Below are positions 29,331-43,037 of a stretch of DNA of 56,377 nt, piece by piece (within the stretch, counting starts at the first letter, position 1; the number at the start of each line of letters is the position of its first letter). The position numbers and the translations under genes were made by a program. The notes under the pieces are model-generated. The model saw nothing but the letters and a program-made list of their open reading frames with translations. It had not been told where the DNA came from and searched no databases. The DNA comes from Neocallimastix lanati (nom. inval.) (taxonomy: Eukaryota > Neocallimastigomycota > Neocallimastigomycetes > Neocallimastigales > Neocallimastigaceae): positions 15,001-71,377 of the forward strand of contig JACVTC010000271.1 in assembly GCA_016946835.1 (NCBI GenBank), given 5' to 3'.

Positions 29331-32300
29331 TGAAATTAGTTTTAAAAACTCACACTAGTATGAATTATAAAGGATGATATTTATTTGAAGTAATATACAT
29401 TATATTATATTATATTAGTGAATAGAAAATGTATATAAGATGTATATATATATGTATATAAAATTAATTATGAAAAAAAAAAAAGTTTAAAATAAAAAAA
29501 AAATAAAATGAAATGAAATACAATAAAATAAAATTAAAATTTAAATATTTAAAAATAATATTTTATCCATAAATTACCGAGTATAATTCATAATAAAAGA
29601 TTCATTATGGTTGTTAGGTGTTTTACGCCATTACACTCCTATTATATTAATCTTTTTATTTTTTTTTTATTTCTATTTTTATTTTTATTTTTTAAACTCA
29701 TTTAAAAGCAAGTAATAGATTTATATAAATTAATTTTTTATATTATTATTGAATATGTCATGGTATTATTGTCATTTATTCATTTTCATTTTCATTTTCA
29801 TTTTCATTTTCATTTTTATTTTCATTGTTTTAATATATAATCGACAGTGTATTTGAATATATTGGTTGGTTTTTAATTTTAATTTTAATTTTATTTATTT
29901 ATTTATTTAGTTGTATGTAATATATATATGTAAAAAAGATAATAAAAAAAAGGTCAACTAGAATAAAAATTTTATAGATATAAATAATAGATATAACATA
30001 AAACATAACTAGTTAATATATCATAAATAATATAATAATATATATAATATTAATATTAATATTTATAGTAATAATAAAAATTTTATATTAAATTTAATTT
30101 TTTTATTATTAAAAATATTTTTTATTATTATTCTTTTTTTTTTTTTATTATAGTTTATTCTTTAGAGTAATTTTTTTTTATTATTTTCTATTGTAGTTTA
30201 TTCTTTAGAGTTATTTTTTTTTTATTATTTAATTATTATTTAATTATTATTTAATTATTATTTAATTATATATATATATATTTTTTTTCAACAACGTTAA
30301 TTATAGATATAAATTGATAATATAAAGTTTAGTTCTAATTCTAGAAAGATGTATTATGTTGAATATATTAATATAATATGAAATGGTTAAAGATGGTGGG
30401 TGGTCTTTTAGTCTTTTTTTTTTTTATTTTAATTAACTCTCTAAATTATTTATTTGCAATCAATGTAATAAATTTTGTAATTTTTGTAATCATTCCTAAA
30501 TTTATAATTTATATAATCAATGCTGTCGAACTCAATTACACCATATATTATAATATATACATTATATATGCATAGTGTATTCTACACTAGATTAACATAT
30601 AAAAATTTAAATGAATTTCATTCTATTATTTGATAAAGTTTATTATTATAATGATTATTATTTAACTTTTTTTTTTTTTTTACTAGAACTAGAAATAAAT
30701 TTTATTCAATAATAAAAATTAGAATTTAATTATTTAGATTACTTTTATTATCTTCAAAAAATGTCATCAATTTTCCCTTTTTTTAATTCTTCTTCTTTTT
30801 TTTTTTTTATTTATTATATGCGTATTGGATGATTATTTTATTATGCTAATAGTATTCAATTTTTTTTTTTTTTTAAAAAAATTTATTAAATCAATTGACT
30901 TCAAATTAAACACTACTTTTTCTATTATGAATTGGTTGTTTAAATTCTAGTGTTTCTTTTTCTTTTCATTCATATATATATATATATTCATATTTTATTT
31001 TATTTTATTTTGTATAGTTCATTCTATTTTAATTTAATTTTTTTCTTATTAATTTATTATATATACATGTAATATATAATATATTGATGTTATTTTATTA
31101 TTTAAATTAAATAGTTAGAGCTAACGTTAAAATAACTGATTATGTATATAAAAGTAATAAAACACAAAAACTTATTAAATACTAATTACAAGATATATAA
31201 AATAAATTATAAGTAATATTAAGTTTGTTGTTCTTTTTATTTTTTATATATATAAAATATTTTATATATAATATTTAAATTTAGATGAAACACAAAATAA
31301 ATATTAATTATGATATAATTTTAATTACTTATTGTGTTATAATTTTTTTTATTACATTTTTAATATTAAAAAAAAATTAAAAAAAAAAAATTTAAAAGTC
31401 ATAATTTTTTTTTTAAATTATCTTAAAAAGTATATAAAATAAGAAAAAAAGAACGTCTTTTTTTTTTTTTTTTTTAAAGTTTTTACTTTATAATATAATT
31501 TTAAAATTTATTATATATATATTTAAATTTCTTTTTGTTCTTTTTTTTTTTTTTTTTAATACTTTATTTTTACATATATATAGAGACATACTAATTTTTT
31601 TCTTTAAAAAGTATTTTTTATTATAAAAATAAAGAAAAAAAAAAAAAAAAGAAATAAAAAAAAACCATTATAGAAACATATAAAGAAATAAGAAACCGTT
31701 TAATAGAAGAAGAAAAAAAGTATTTATAATATATATTTAAAAATAATAATAATAATAAAAAAATACTTTGATTCTTTTTTAAAAATTACGATAAAATTAT
31801 AAATAATATTACTTAGTTTGTAGATAAAAAAAAAATTATTAGAAAATTAAAAAAAAAAAAAAAAAAAAAAACCTTTTTTTATATTTTAATAGAACCAACC
31901 TAATTTTATATAAATATATTTAAAATACCAATACGCTTTTTTTTTTTTTTATTTTTTTAAACAATTATTAAACTATCATTTATTTTATTTTTGATTTTTT
32001 TTTTTTCCAAAAAAAAAAAAAAAAAAAAAAAACTTATACTATCGTTTTTTTTTAAAAAAAAAATTAATACTATTATTATAAAATATCAGTTTTTATCGGT
32101 TTATATATATATATATAAAAAGTACTATCATTAATTATCGAACTTTTAATATATACACATAAAAACGTAGAATAAATTAAATTATATATAATTAGAAATA
32201 ATTTAATTCTTTTTTTTTATATTTATATAAAAAGTTGTAAATATTTTGTACAAAGTCAAAAATAAAAAAAATAATCTAATATAACTTTTTTTTTTTTTTT

Positions 32301-33479
32301 TTATTAAAAAAAAAAAAGAAGAAAAAGTTCAGATAAAAGAAAAAAAATATATATATATATATATTTTGATACCTAAGAAAAATAAAAAAAATAAGGCAAA
32401 GCAAATTAATATAAAAAAAAAAAAAAAATGTAGAGTATTAATATATATATATATATTTATATAATTAATAGAATATTAAAAAAAAATAGAATAAAAGATA
32501 TATAATTTTATTATGAATGTTTTCTAATATTTAATTAATAACTTTTTAAAATATAGTGCTTTTTTTTTTATTTAAGAAAAGAAAAATAATAATTTTTATT
32601 AAAGGCTTAGTAGTCACTACGAAATATAGGCAATATATATAAATTTTTAAAAAAAAAAATTTTTTTAAAAAGTAACTATATATAACCCACTTTTTTTATA
32701 TATATATGTACATATATACTTTTAATAAAGTTTTTTTTTTTTTATTAGTATTATATCTTTTTCTTTTTTTTTTTTTTTTTTGATAATTATAAAAATTTAT
32801 TAAAAATAGGAAAAATAAACTTTTTATTTTTTAATAAATAGTATAATAATATATAATAAAAAAAAAGTTAAAATTTTAAGATAATATCATTAGGGAAAAT
32901 TTTTAATAATAAAAAAAAACCTTAAAATATAATAGTTTAATAGTCTCTTAGGAATAGTTTAATTTTTTTTATTCATTTTTAATATATAAATATAATATAT
33001 ATTTAAATACTATTTAAAAAAAAAATTTTTTTTTTTTTTTACTATTATAGTTGTCGGAGTATATATTATATAATTTTTTTTTAGTAGTATTGATATACTA
33101 AGGAATATTATAGCTTTTTTTTATTTTTTTTTTTGAATTTTTTTTTTTTTTTAAAGATAATATTATTAGAAAATAGTAGTATAGGGAAAAGTTTGAAAAA
33201 AAAAAATTATTTTTTTTTTCTGTGAACAAACTTTTTTTTTTTTTTTGCACAAAGACAAAAAAAAAAAAACTATATGAAAAATTACGTTTTAACTTAATAG
33301 AAAAAATTAATATAGATATAAAAATAAAAAAAAGAAAAAAAAAAAGAAGAAAATAAAAAAAAAAGAAAGATATTAATATTAATTTTTTTTATTTAAATAA
33401 ATACAATAGTTAAAAGAGGAAAGGAAAAAAAAAAAATAAAAGAAGGAAAAAAAAAAAAAAATTAAATATTTTTTAGTTA

Positions 33480-33525
33480 ATGGAAGTGGGAAAGATGAAT
33501 ATTTCAAGTATAAAGTCACGTTATC
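33480..33525 (+). CDS. Proposed exon 1 of the forkhead gene
   Basis: The ATG at 33480-33482 (in-frame TAG at 33474) opens 15 codons plus one base and runs into GTAAGT at 33526. This block is distinctly less AT-rich than its surroundings. If spliced to TTAG|AC at 33738-33739, the phase matches exactly: the junction codon becomes CAC, and the 53 bases from 33740 read through with no stop into the ATG at 33793. That would add 33 residues before the forkhead domain (597 aa in total). A second in-frame ATG at 33495 has a better -3 base (A). This is inferred from splice signals and phase only. Confidence 0.6.
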
Positions 33526-33739
33526 GTAAGTACTTTTTTTTTTTTTTTATAAAAAAAAAAAAAAAGATAAATATATATATTTATATATAGAAGAAGAAAA
33601 AATAATAATAAAAAAAAAAAGAGGAAAAAAAGAATTGGAGTTCCTAATTGATTCCTAATTTTAATAAAAAAAAAAAAAATAATAATAATAATAAATAAAA
33701 AATAAAAAATAAAAAAAAAAAAAAAAATTATAAAATTAG
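33526..33739 (+). other. Proposed 214-bp GT-AG intron
   Basis: The donor GTAAGTAC is at 33526 and the acceptor AAAATTAG ends at 33739. Two CTAAT motifs (CTRAY-type branch sites) lie at about 33,644 and 33,655. The interior is poly-T, poly-A and TAA repeats, whereas both flanks look coding. The intron offers the only in-frame route I found to extend the forkhead ORF upstream, because an in-frame TAA sits at 33703-33705 in the unspliced sequence. Confidence 0.55.
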
Positions 33740-33792
33740 ACAACAAGAGAAACCAAAAGACAAAGTCAATATCCTTTGATAATAAGAAATCA

Positions 33793-35487
33793 ATGAATAA
33801 CAATCATAAACCACCATACTCTTATGCTGAACTTATTGCACAAGCAATTATATCCGGACCAAATTATAAACTTCCATTGAATAAAATATATGAATGGATT
33901 TCTACCAACTTTCCATTCTATAAACTTTCTGAAACAGGATGGCAAAACTCTATACGTCATAATTTATCCCTTAATAATTCATTTGTAAAATGTCCAAGAA
34001 CAGAAGAAGATCCAGGAAAAGGATGCTATTGGACAATTGTTAAGGATCAAAGACATAAATTTGAATCACAACTTAGTAAAAAAATTGATATCAATAAATT
34101 AAGTCCAGTCGTAAGTACCAGTAATAATAGCAATAAACGTTCCAATACAAAAAAGAGATATCATACCTATTCTGATTCAGAAAGTGATTTAAGTGAAAGT
34201 GACTATGAAGATGAAGATGAAGATGATTATTATACTGATAAAATTATTATTAGACCAAAGAAGATGAGAAAGACAGGAAATAGTGATGATCTTTTATACA
34301 CAGAAAAGTCTAGAAATAGTAGTCACAGTACTAAGAAATCAAAAAAGATAAAAACAAAGGCTAGTCATAGAAAGAGAACTAGTACCATCGCTAGTGTTCC
34401 TGCTTCTCCTACACCTTCTCCAATTTTAACTAAACGTGAAAGTAATTTTTCAGAAGTTAAGAAGTATGAAGAAGAATCCGAATCCGAATCCATATCCGAA
34501 CTCGAATCCGAAACCGAAACCGAATCTGATTCTATGATCATGGAAGAAATATCTGAAGATGATGATGAGGACTATGAAAACTATCCACCAAGTCCAAAAT
34601 CTCCAGAATTTCCAATCCATTTTCATAAAAAATATGATTTTAATTTTGATCTCTTTCCAGAACATCCAAGAATTGATGATGAAGATGATGATGATGAAGA
34701 AACGGAAATTGATGAAGTTGAAGGAAAAAATATTGAATCATCAAAGATGATGATGACAACTAAAAGTGAAGATAATGAAAAGGACGAAAAGATTGAAAGT
34801 GAAGAAGAAGAAGAAGAAGAAGAGGAAGAAACAGAAGTTGCAGAAGAATTTGAAGAAGATGATGATGATGTTGATGACGAAAAAGTTATTAATGATGTGG
34901 AAGAAAAAGTAGAGGAAGAAGAAGAAGAAGAAGAAGAAGATAATGATGAATTTGAATTTGAAGAAATGGAAGAAGAAGAAGAAGAAAATCAAGATCCATT
35001 ACCTACCATAAGAATATCTAAATCAGCTGTATCACTTTATGATGATATCCAAAATCAAAACTATCAAACTCAAAAAAAGAATGAAATCACCTCTTTTGAA
35101 AAGATGAATACCCCAGGAGAAATGATGATGAACTCTAATGTTTTACCAAAAGAAAATATTTCCATTCATGATAAGGATGATGATGTTAATATATTAGAAA
35201 AATATAAAAATAAATATTTATCTGAAAATCATGGTATTGATCATAATTATAATTGTTATATTAATGATGAAATGGATAAACAATACAACTACTATCTTCA
35301 CAGTCCAATCTTCAACTCCTTAAACTGTCCAGAATTAGCGGACATGTGTTTTGGTGTTAATCTTAATACCTTGGATTATTCTTCCTTAAACGAAGATTTC
35401 CAAAATATTCCAGATAAATTAGATTTTGTGGATATGGGTGTTGAAAATTGGTGGAGAGATGAATCAAATCACTATCCAATTTATTAA
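33793..35487 (+). CDS. Forkhead (winged-helix) transcription factor
   Basis: A 564-residue DNA-binding protein of the forkhead class, expected in the nucleus. The domain spans about residues 5-95. It opens with [14 protein letters not shown], has the recognition helix [13 protein letters not shown] (Asn52 and His56 at the base-contact positions) and the wing motif [10 protein letters not shown]. Residues 100-215 are basic and Ser/Thr-rich with KKSKKIK-type clusters that could serve nuclear import. Residues 220-410 are strongly acidic, with long Glu and Asp runs that could be an activation or interaction region, though GAA/GAT repeat slippage may explain their length. The C-terminal 150 residues are Asn/Asp-rich without a known domain. 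This ATG leaves only five residues before the domain, and an upstream spliced exon may supply the true N-terminus. I see no FHA domain, so it is not a clear Fkh1/2 orthologue. Its targets are unknown. Confidence 0.92.
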   Translation: MNNNHKPPYSYAELIAQAIISGPNYKLPLNKIYEWISTNFPFYKLSETGWQNSIRHNLSLNNSFVKCPRTEEDPGKGCYWTIVKDQRHKFESQLSKKIDINKLSPVVSTSNNSNKRSNTKKRYHTYSDSESDLSESDYEDEDEDDYYTDKIIIRPKKMRKTGNSDDLLYTEKSRNSSHSTKKSKKIKTKASHRKRTSTIASVPASPTPSPILTKRESNFSEVKKYEEESESESISELESETETESDSMIMEEISEDDDEDYENYPPSPKSPEFPIHFHKKYDFNFDLFPEHPRIDDEDDDDEETEIDEVEGKNIESSKMMMTTKSEDNEKDEKIESEEEEEEEEEETEVAEEFEEDDDDVDDEKVINDVEEKVEEEEEEEEEDNDEFEFEEMEEEEEENQDPLPTIRISKSAVSLYDDIQNQNYQTQKKNEITSFEKMNTPGEMMMNSNVLPKENISIHDKDDDVNILEKYKNKYLSENHGIDHNYNCYINDEMDKQYNYYLHSPIFNSLNCPELADMCFGVNLNTLDYSSLNEDFQNIPDKLDFVDMGVENWWRDESNHYPIY

Positions 35488-36653
35488 AATCAAAATTAAA
35501 AAATAGAGGAGAGAAAAAAAAAATTTGACTAAGAAAAAGAGAGAAAAATATATATATATATATATTAGATTTAATCTTACTTTTTTTTTTTGGAAATTAA
35601 AAAAAAAAAAAAAATATAGGAAAAAAATATAGGAAAAAAAAAAAAAAGAGTAAATTTATATATATATATATACATATACATATATTAACAAATATATCAA
35701 GGAATAAAAAAAAAATAGATAAAAATTCTAATTTAAATACAAAAGAAAAAAAAAAAAAAAAGGAAATAATTTATTAATTATTTTTTTTATTTAAAATATA
35801 AAGTTATATATATATATATATTATTATTACGATTTTTTTTTTTTTTAAAGAAATATTTTATATTTTCTTTTTTAAAAATAAAAAAAAAAATATATCGAAT
35901 ATATATATATATACACAAAATTTTGCAAAACCAACAGGAAAATCAAAATCAACCCTTAATTTTACCATTAATTATCCATAAAAAAAATTTTTTTTTTTAC
36001 ATATTCACTATTTATATCTGTTAAGACTATTCTGTTATAGAATAGAACAAAAGAAATTGATAGGAAATTTTTATTATGGGGAAAAAATGGAGTTAATTGT
36101 TTAGAAAAAAAAAATTATAGATAAAAAGAGCATGTGAGAGAATTAAAACCATTCCTTTAAATATATATAATTTTTAAATTCATTTTCATTTACATTCAAG
36201 GGGAAAAGAAAAAAAAAAAAAAAAAAAAAAGCAAAAAGTAAAAAGAAAAAAATGGATTTAAAAAAATGAAAAAAAAAAGAAACAAAAAGAAACAAAAAGA
36301 CACAAAAAAACAAAAAAAAAAAAAAAAATCATAAGCTCATTTTTATAATTAGTGTATAGAATTTTAGAAAAAAAAATAATTTATATATATATATAATATA
36401 TACATTTTTTTTTATAAAGATACCATTTATTATTTTTATTTTTTTATTTTTTTATTTTTTATTAAAAAAAACTTTTTATTTAATTTAATTTTTTTTTTTC
36501 TTTTTCTTTTTAATTTTTTTTATTAATAATATTATTTTAAAAATTATACACAAGGAAAGATAAAGAATAAGTAGGAAAAAAAAAAAAAAAAAAAAAAAAA
36601 GGACATAAAAAATTAATTCTGGAAAAATATTTTTTAAAAGAAAAAAAGAAAAG

Positions 36654-36684
<31 letters not shown>

Positions 36685-37291
36685 AAAGGAAAAACATTTA
36701 TATATATATATTTATATATATAAAATTTATTTTTATTTTTTTTTTTTTAATATAAGAAAAAATGTAATATTTCTTTAAATATATACCATTTAATATAATA
36801 CTAAGAAATATTTAAAAGCATTTTTTCATGGAATATTAAAAAAAAAAAAAAAAAGTTTTTTCTTTTAATCATTTCTTCATTTTTTTTTTTTTTTTTATTC
36901 TTTTTCTCAATAATCCTTTTTTTTTTTTATAAAAATTTTTTAACTTATTATTTATTTTTTATTTTTAATTTAATTTTTTTTTTATTCCTTTTTTTTTAAT
37001 TTTATTATATTTTATTATTTTATATCTTTTAATTAGAAATATTTAATAGAAAATTTCTTTATTATTTTTTTTTTTAAAAAAAAAAAAATAATAATATTGA
37101 AAAGTTTTTAAAGACGAAAATTTGATGTTGTTTTTTATATTGGAAAAAACTTTTTTTTTTTTATAACTTTTACTTTTTATTTTTTTATTTTAAAATTAAT
37201 TTATTTTTTTTTTTTTAAATAATTTTAGAATTTTTTTTTTTTTAATTCTTTTTATTTAATTATTTAAAAATATTTTAAAGACAAAGCAAAA

Positions 37292-37342
<51 letters not shown>

Positions 37343-37413
37343 ATAAAAAATATCTAAAAGAACAATATAATTAGAAAAATAAATTAATTTAATAAAATAA
37401 AAAATTATACAAC

Positions 37414-37454
<41 letters not shown>

Positions 37455-38039
37455 TCATAATATTATTCCTATTCCTATTATATATATAATTTATTTTAGA
37501 TACAAAAAAAAAAAAAAAAAAAAAAGAAAGAAAGAAGGATAAAAATATAAAAATAATCTGGACGTAAATAAATAATAATAAGCAAAAAAAAAAAAAAAAG
37601 GAATATCTTTTAAAAAAAAAAAAAAAAAAAAAATGGATATGTCTTTCTTTATATAAAAAAAGTATAATAAAAAGAATTTATTTATTTATTTATTTATTCC
37701 TATAAATAGATTTTATATAAATTTTATATAGATTTTATATAGATTTTATATAAACTTATATAGATTTTATATAGATTTTTTTTTTTTTTTTTTTTTTTTG
37801 TATCTAATAAATTATTTTAAATATAATATATAGATTTTTTCTTTATATAGAACTTAAAATCACTTTTTAAAAAAAAAACTGTTTTTTTTCTTTTTTTTAT
37901 TTATTTAAATTTAGATAGTTTTTTTCTTTTCTTTTTTTTTTTTTTAATTGTTTTATTTTTATTATTTAATATTATTATTTATTAATTTAATTAATTTATT
38001 AATTAATCTTTAAATTACATTTAGATTATAATTTTTTAA

Positions 38040-38077
<38 letters not shown>

Positions 38078-38238
38078 ATTTTATTTTTATTTATTTATTA
38101 TATAGTATTCCTGTTTTATTAAAAAAAAAATTAAAAAAATTATTTTAATTATTTATATCAATTTTTTATTTATCTTTTTTTTTTTATTTATTTATTTATT
38201 AAGAAAAAAAAATTTTTTTTTTTTTGAAGATTTATAGA

Positions 38239-38272
<34 letters not shown>

Positions 38273-38864
38273 TACAAACATCATCATTTATCATCGTCAT
38301 CATCGTCAAATAAAAATGTCATTTAATTTATAATAATAATATAATAATAATAAAAAAAAAATATATTAAAAAAAATTATTACTGTTTCTATTTTTATAAT
38401 AATTATTATTATATAAAAAATATATATTTTTTTTCTTTTATGATATATAGATTATTTATATATAGATTATTTATATAGATGATTATGTAAATTTCGTAAT
38501 GATTCTAATAATTATAATCAATAATAGATAGATATATATAATAGATATATTTTTAAATAGTTCTTTTTATATATATATAATCCTTAACTATCATTTAAAA
38601 AATTTAAAATTTTTTTAATTAGGGTCCTTTTTTTTTTATTTTATTTTATTTTATTTTTTTTTTTTTTTTTTTGTTTATTTTATTTTATTTAATATTTATA
38701 TATTTTTAATAATTTTTTATTTTATATTTTTATAATTATAATATATTATTTATTATTTATTATTTGGATATATAGATATATAGATTAAAAAAAAAAAAAA
38801 AAATTAAAAGAAAAAAAATTAAATAGTAAATGATTATTAAATATTTTTATCACTGAATATTTTA

Positions 38865-38897
<33 letters not shown>

Positions 38898-39219
38898 TAA
38901 TTATATTATATAATTACATAACTATTATTATTATTATTATTATTATATATTTTTTAATTTATTAATCATTCATTCTATTTTATTTTTATTTAAAAATAAT
39001 TCTAATATTAATACAAATTAATATAAATTTTATTTCTTTTAATATATAAATATAGGTATATATATTTATATATAAAAGAGACATTTTTTTCTTTTTTTTT
39101 TTTTTATTTTTTAGGATAATTCTATTATATCTATTTTAAGTAATGCTATTTTATCTTTCAAAAAAAAGGTATCGTTCTATATTTTTTTTTATTATTTATT
39201 TTATAAATTTTATTGCTAC

Positions 39220-39281
<62 letters not shown>

Positions 39282-39645
39282 AAAACTAATAAGTTAGTAT
39301 AATTTAGTATTTTTAAAAGATTTTTTTTTTACATTTATATTAATCCATGATACATATATATATATAATAAATTATTATTTTTAAAAGATTTTTTTTTTAC
39401 ATTTATATTAATCCATGATACATATATATATATTATATATAATATATATATGTATTTTCAATTTAATTAATAATATATATATGTATTTTCAATTTTATTA
39501 TTATTATTTTAAAAATTAGATAAATAGATATATATTATAGAAGGGTTAGAATAATCATCTAGGACTAACCCTAATAATAATAGATATATTTTTTTTTCAT
39601 TTATTAAAATATGAAAAATTATTTAAGATATATTTATTTTTAATA

Positions 39646-39677
<32 letters not shown>

Positions 39678-39975
39678 GATATTATCATTTTTAAAGCATT
39701 CTTCCATATATATACTTTTTTTTTTAAAAAAAAAAAAATTTGATGATAATAAATTTTATGTCATATATATATATATTCTTATAATAACAGAAATACTATC
39801 CTATATAATATATAAAATTATAAATATATATATATATATCCATGTTTTAAGGTTAAGTTAATTTTTTTTTTTTTTTTTTTTTTTAATTTATCTATTTATT
39901 TAATGAAATCCATTATTTTTTATTTTTAAAAAAACAAACAAACAAAAAAAAAAACAGTAAAATTCATTAAATTAA

Positions 39976-40006
<31 letters not shown>

Positions 40007-40084
40007 ATTTTATATATTCTGATGATTAAATTTAAAACCGATAAAAAGAAAAAAATTTATATATATATATAAATGTAGTGAAAG

Positions 40085-40129
<45 letters not shown>

Positions 40130-40518
40130 GGATATCGGACATAGTAATCCATCAAAAAAAACGAAGGACACTTTGTTGATAGCATTATAATCATAATAAC
40201 AGTCGTCGTTTTTTTTTTTTTTTTTTTTTTTTTTTTGTAAAGTGACATATAATCCATTATGGAAACCTCTGTAAAGGATGGAATTCCTCAGAAAGAAATT
40301 CTTCACTCTTAAATTGAGTTTTTTTTTTTTTTTTTACTGATTGAAGTTCAGTGGTATATATATTTTTTTTTTTTTGTTTCCATCTTTCATTTAATTTGAT
40401 TTAAAGTTTTTTTAAGTCCAAATCTATATCCATATCCTAAAATTCCAAAATTCCAAAATTCCAAATTATGTTTCTTCCTTCTCTTTTTAAGAGTGTTTTT
40501 TTTTTTTTTTTTTTTTTT

Positions 40519-40643
40519 ATTTTCGTCAGTATTATGAAAATAATTAACAATTTTTAGAGAATAAATTGTAAAAAAAAACAAAAAAAAAAAAAAAAAAAAA
40601 CATTAACATCAGAATTTTATGAAGACATACAATAAACTTCCTA

Positions 40644-40676
<33 letters not shown>

Positions 40677-40929
40677 ATCATGAAAATAATAAAATATTTG
40701 AAATAAATTTTTTTTTTTTTATTTTTTTTTTTTTTCATTTTATTTTTTTTATTTTTTTTTTTCATTTTATTTTTTTTATTTTTTATTTTTATTTTTTTTT
40801 TTTTATTTTCGTCAGTATTATGAAAATAATTAACAATTTTTAGAGAATAAATTGTAAAAAAAAACAAACAAAAAAAAAAAAAAAAACATCAACATCAGAA
40901 TTTTATGAAGACATACAATAAACTTCCTA

Positions 40930-40990
<61 letters not shown>
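40519..40990. repeat. 286-bp tandem duplication ending in (TTA)n
   Basis: The order ATTTTCGTCAGTATTATG, AATTAACAATTTTTAGAG, poly-A with CAAA, ACATCAGAATTTTATG, AAGACATACAATAAACTTCC, (TTA)n occurs at 40519 and again at 40805. The copies differ only in homopolymer and TTA-repeat length and in an intervening F/I-encoding poly-T block. Confidence 0.85.
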
Positions 40991-41509
40991 GTTATTATTA
41001 TTTTATTTTTTTAATAATATAATTTAAAAGAGAAATAATACAATAATTGCATGTATTTGTATTAATATTTTTTAATATTATTAAAATATTTTGAATAAAC
41101 AAAATAAAATAAAAAGAAAGAGAGAGATTGTTGAAATTATCTCTTTTTTTATAGTTTTTGAAAAATTTAGAAAAGATATAATAGAACAATTATAATAATA
41201 ATATAAAATTATTATTTAATTGATTATTATTTCAGTAATTATAAAATATTTTATTTAATAAAAGAAAATTCTTCTATAAAAAAAAAAAAAAAATTGATTC
41301 TATATAATTAAAATTTTTATATTGATTTATAAAAATATTTAAATGTAAAAAAAAAATTCATGTAAATAAAAAAATAATAATAATAACATAAATAAAATAA
41401 ATAAATCAAATTATCTAAATCAATTTAAAAAAAAAAAAAAAAATAAAAAAAAAATAATGTTAATAATATTAAATATTTACTTTTCAAACCATTTATTAAA
41501 TATTTATTA

Positions 41510-41610
<101 letters not shown>

Positions 41611-42322
41611 TTTAAAATTTAATATATGTATGTTATATATATAAAAATACCTTTAATATTTATCAATTATAAATTTAAAAAAAAAAAAAAAATACAAAAA
41701 TTTTTGATAATACCAATATAATGGTAAATAGTAATCTTTTTTTTTTTTTTTATTTTATTTTATTTTATTTTTTTTTATATACAATATATATAGTATTTAT
41801 AATATTTTAAAATAGTTAGATTAGAAAAAAGTGGAAAAAAAAAAAAAGAAAACGTGGTAAAAAAAAATATACTATTTATAAAGAAAAAAAAAAAAAAAAG
41901 GAAAGTTATTATCCTCAATAAAAATTTATTAAATGAATCAATAATATAAAAATATTGAAGAAATTCTCTAAATGATAATTTTTATGAATATAACGGTATT
42001 TGTTATTATTTTTACTTTCATTAATAATATTTATTAATGGTGATAAAAGATATTATATTAAATTATATATATATATTCTTTATATATTTAATTCATCTCT
42101 CCTAATTATTTTTCAAATTTAAAATTTTTATATTATAAAATATATAATATGATATATTTTAATTGATAATATCTATTATATTAACATTTTAAAAGTAATT
42201 GATGCTTTCTTTAAAAAAAAAAAAAAAAAAAATTAAACAAGGATAAATCAAATATTTTTATTTAAACTACTATAAAAAAAATAAAAATTATAAAATATTT
42301 TTTATTAATATATTATTAGAAT

Positions 42323-42503
<181 letters not shown>

Positions 42504-42730
42504 GTAATAATGGTAATAAATGAGAAAACAAAACATAACAAAACGAAACAAAAACAAAGGAAAAAATAAATAAATAAATAAAAAAAAAAAAACTATAGAA
42601 AAAATTATTATATCTATCTAGTATCAATTTATCTATCAATTTATCTTATTCTTTCATATTTTGTATTCAAAATTTGATTATATTTACTTGTAATAAACTT
42701 CATATTTTTAAAAGATTAACTATTAAATTC

Positions 42731-43037
42731 TTATTTTTTATTTTTTATTTTTTATTTTTTATTTTTTATTTTTTATTTTTTATTTTTTATTTTTTATTTT
42801 TTATTTTTTATTTTTTATTTTTTATTTTTTATTTTTTATTTTTTATTTTTTATTTTTTATTTTTTATTTTTTATTTTTTATTTTTTATTTTTTATTTTTT
42901 ATTTTTTATTTTTTATTTTTTATTTTTTATTTTTTATTTTTTATTTTTTATTTTTTATTTTTTATTTTTTATTTTTTATTTTTTATTTTTTATTTTTTAT
43001 TTTTTATTTTTTATTTTTTATTTTTTATTTTTTATTT
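42731..43037. repeat. (TTTTTTA)n heptanucleotide array, about 44 units
   Basis: Roughly 305 bp of an almost perfect 7-mer, TTTTTTA. The resulting plus-strand frame repeats a hydrophobic 7-residue unit (FLFFIFY) but has no other content. The homogeneity indicates recent expansion. Confidence 0.93.

Larger units (their letters stand above)
11576..33479. other. 22-kb gene desert, AT-rich
   Basis: No gene is supported between the acetyltransferase and the forkhead gene. The content is poly-A/T, (TAA)n and (TTTA)n arrays, several minisatellites listed separately, and one G+C-richer island at 19.5-20.2 kb. Brief blocks of normal complexity (for example 12,300-12,420, 12,710-12,780, 13,740-13,860, 17,110-17,200 and 28,790-28,920) hold no open frame or RNA pattern I recognise. 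The last 500-1500 bp before 33,480 should hold the forkhead promoter and 5' UTR. I cannot place a TATA box in such AT-rich DNA. Confidence 0.6.

Noticed and set aside
30378-30575. 65-residue hydrophobic plus-strand frame (starts MKWLKMVGG)
   Set aside because: Starts with ATG and has a slightly unusual GGTGGGTGGTC start, but most of it is I/F/N/Y from AT DNA. Without a homologue or transcript I do not call it.
33516-33803. Minus-strand frame over the forkhead 5' region
   Set aside because: Antisense shadow of poly-A/T tracts and the start of the forkhead gene.
40010-40306. 98-residue minus-strand frame with poly-Lys tracts
   Set aside because: Starts at GTG, is dominated by poly-A/T, and the short normal-complexity pieces match no family I recognise; reported only as possible debris.
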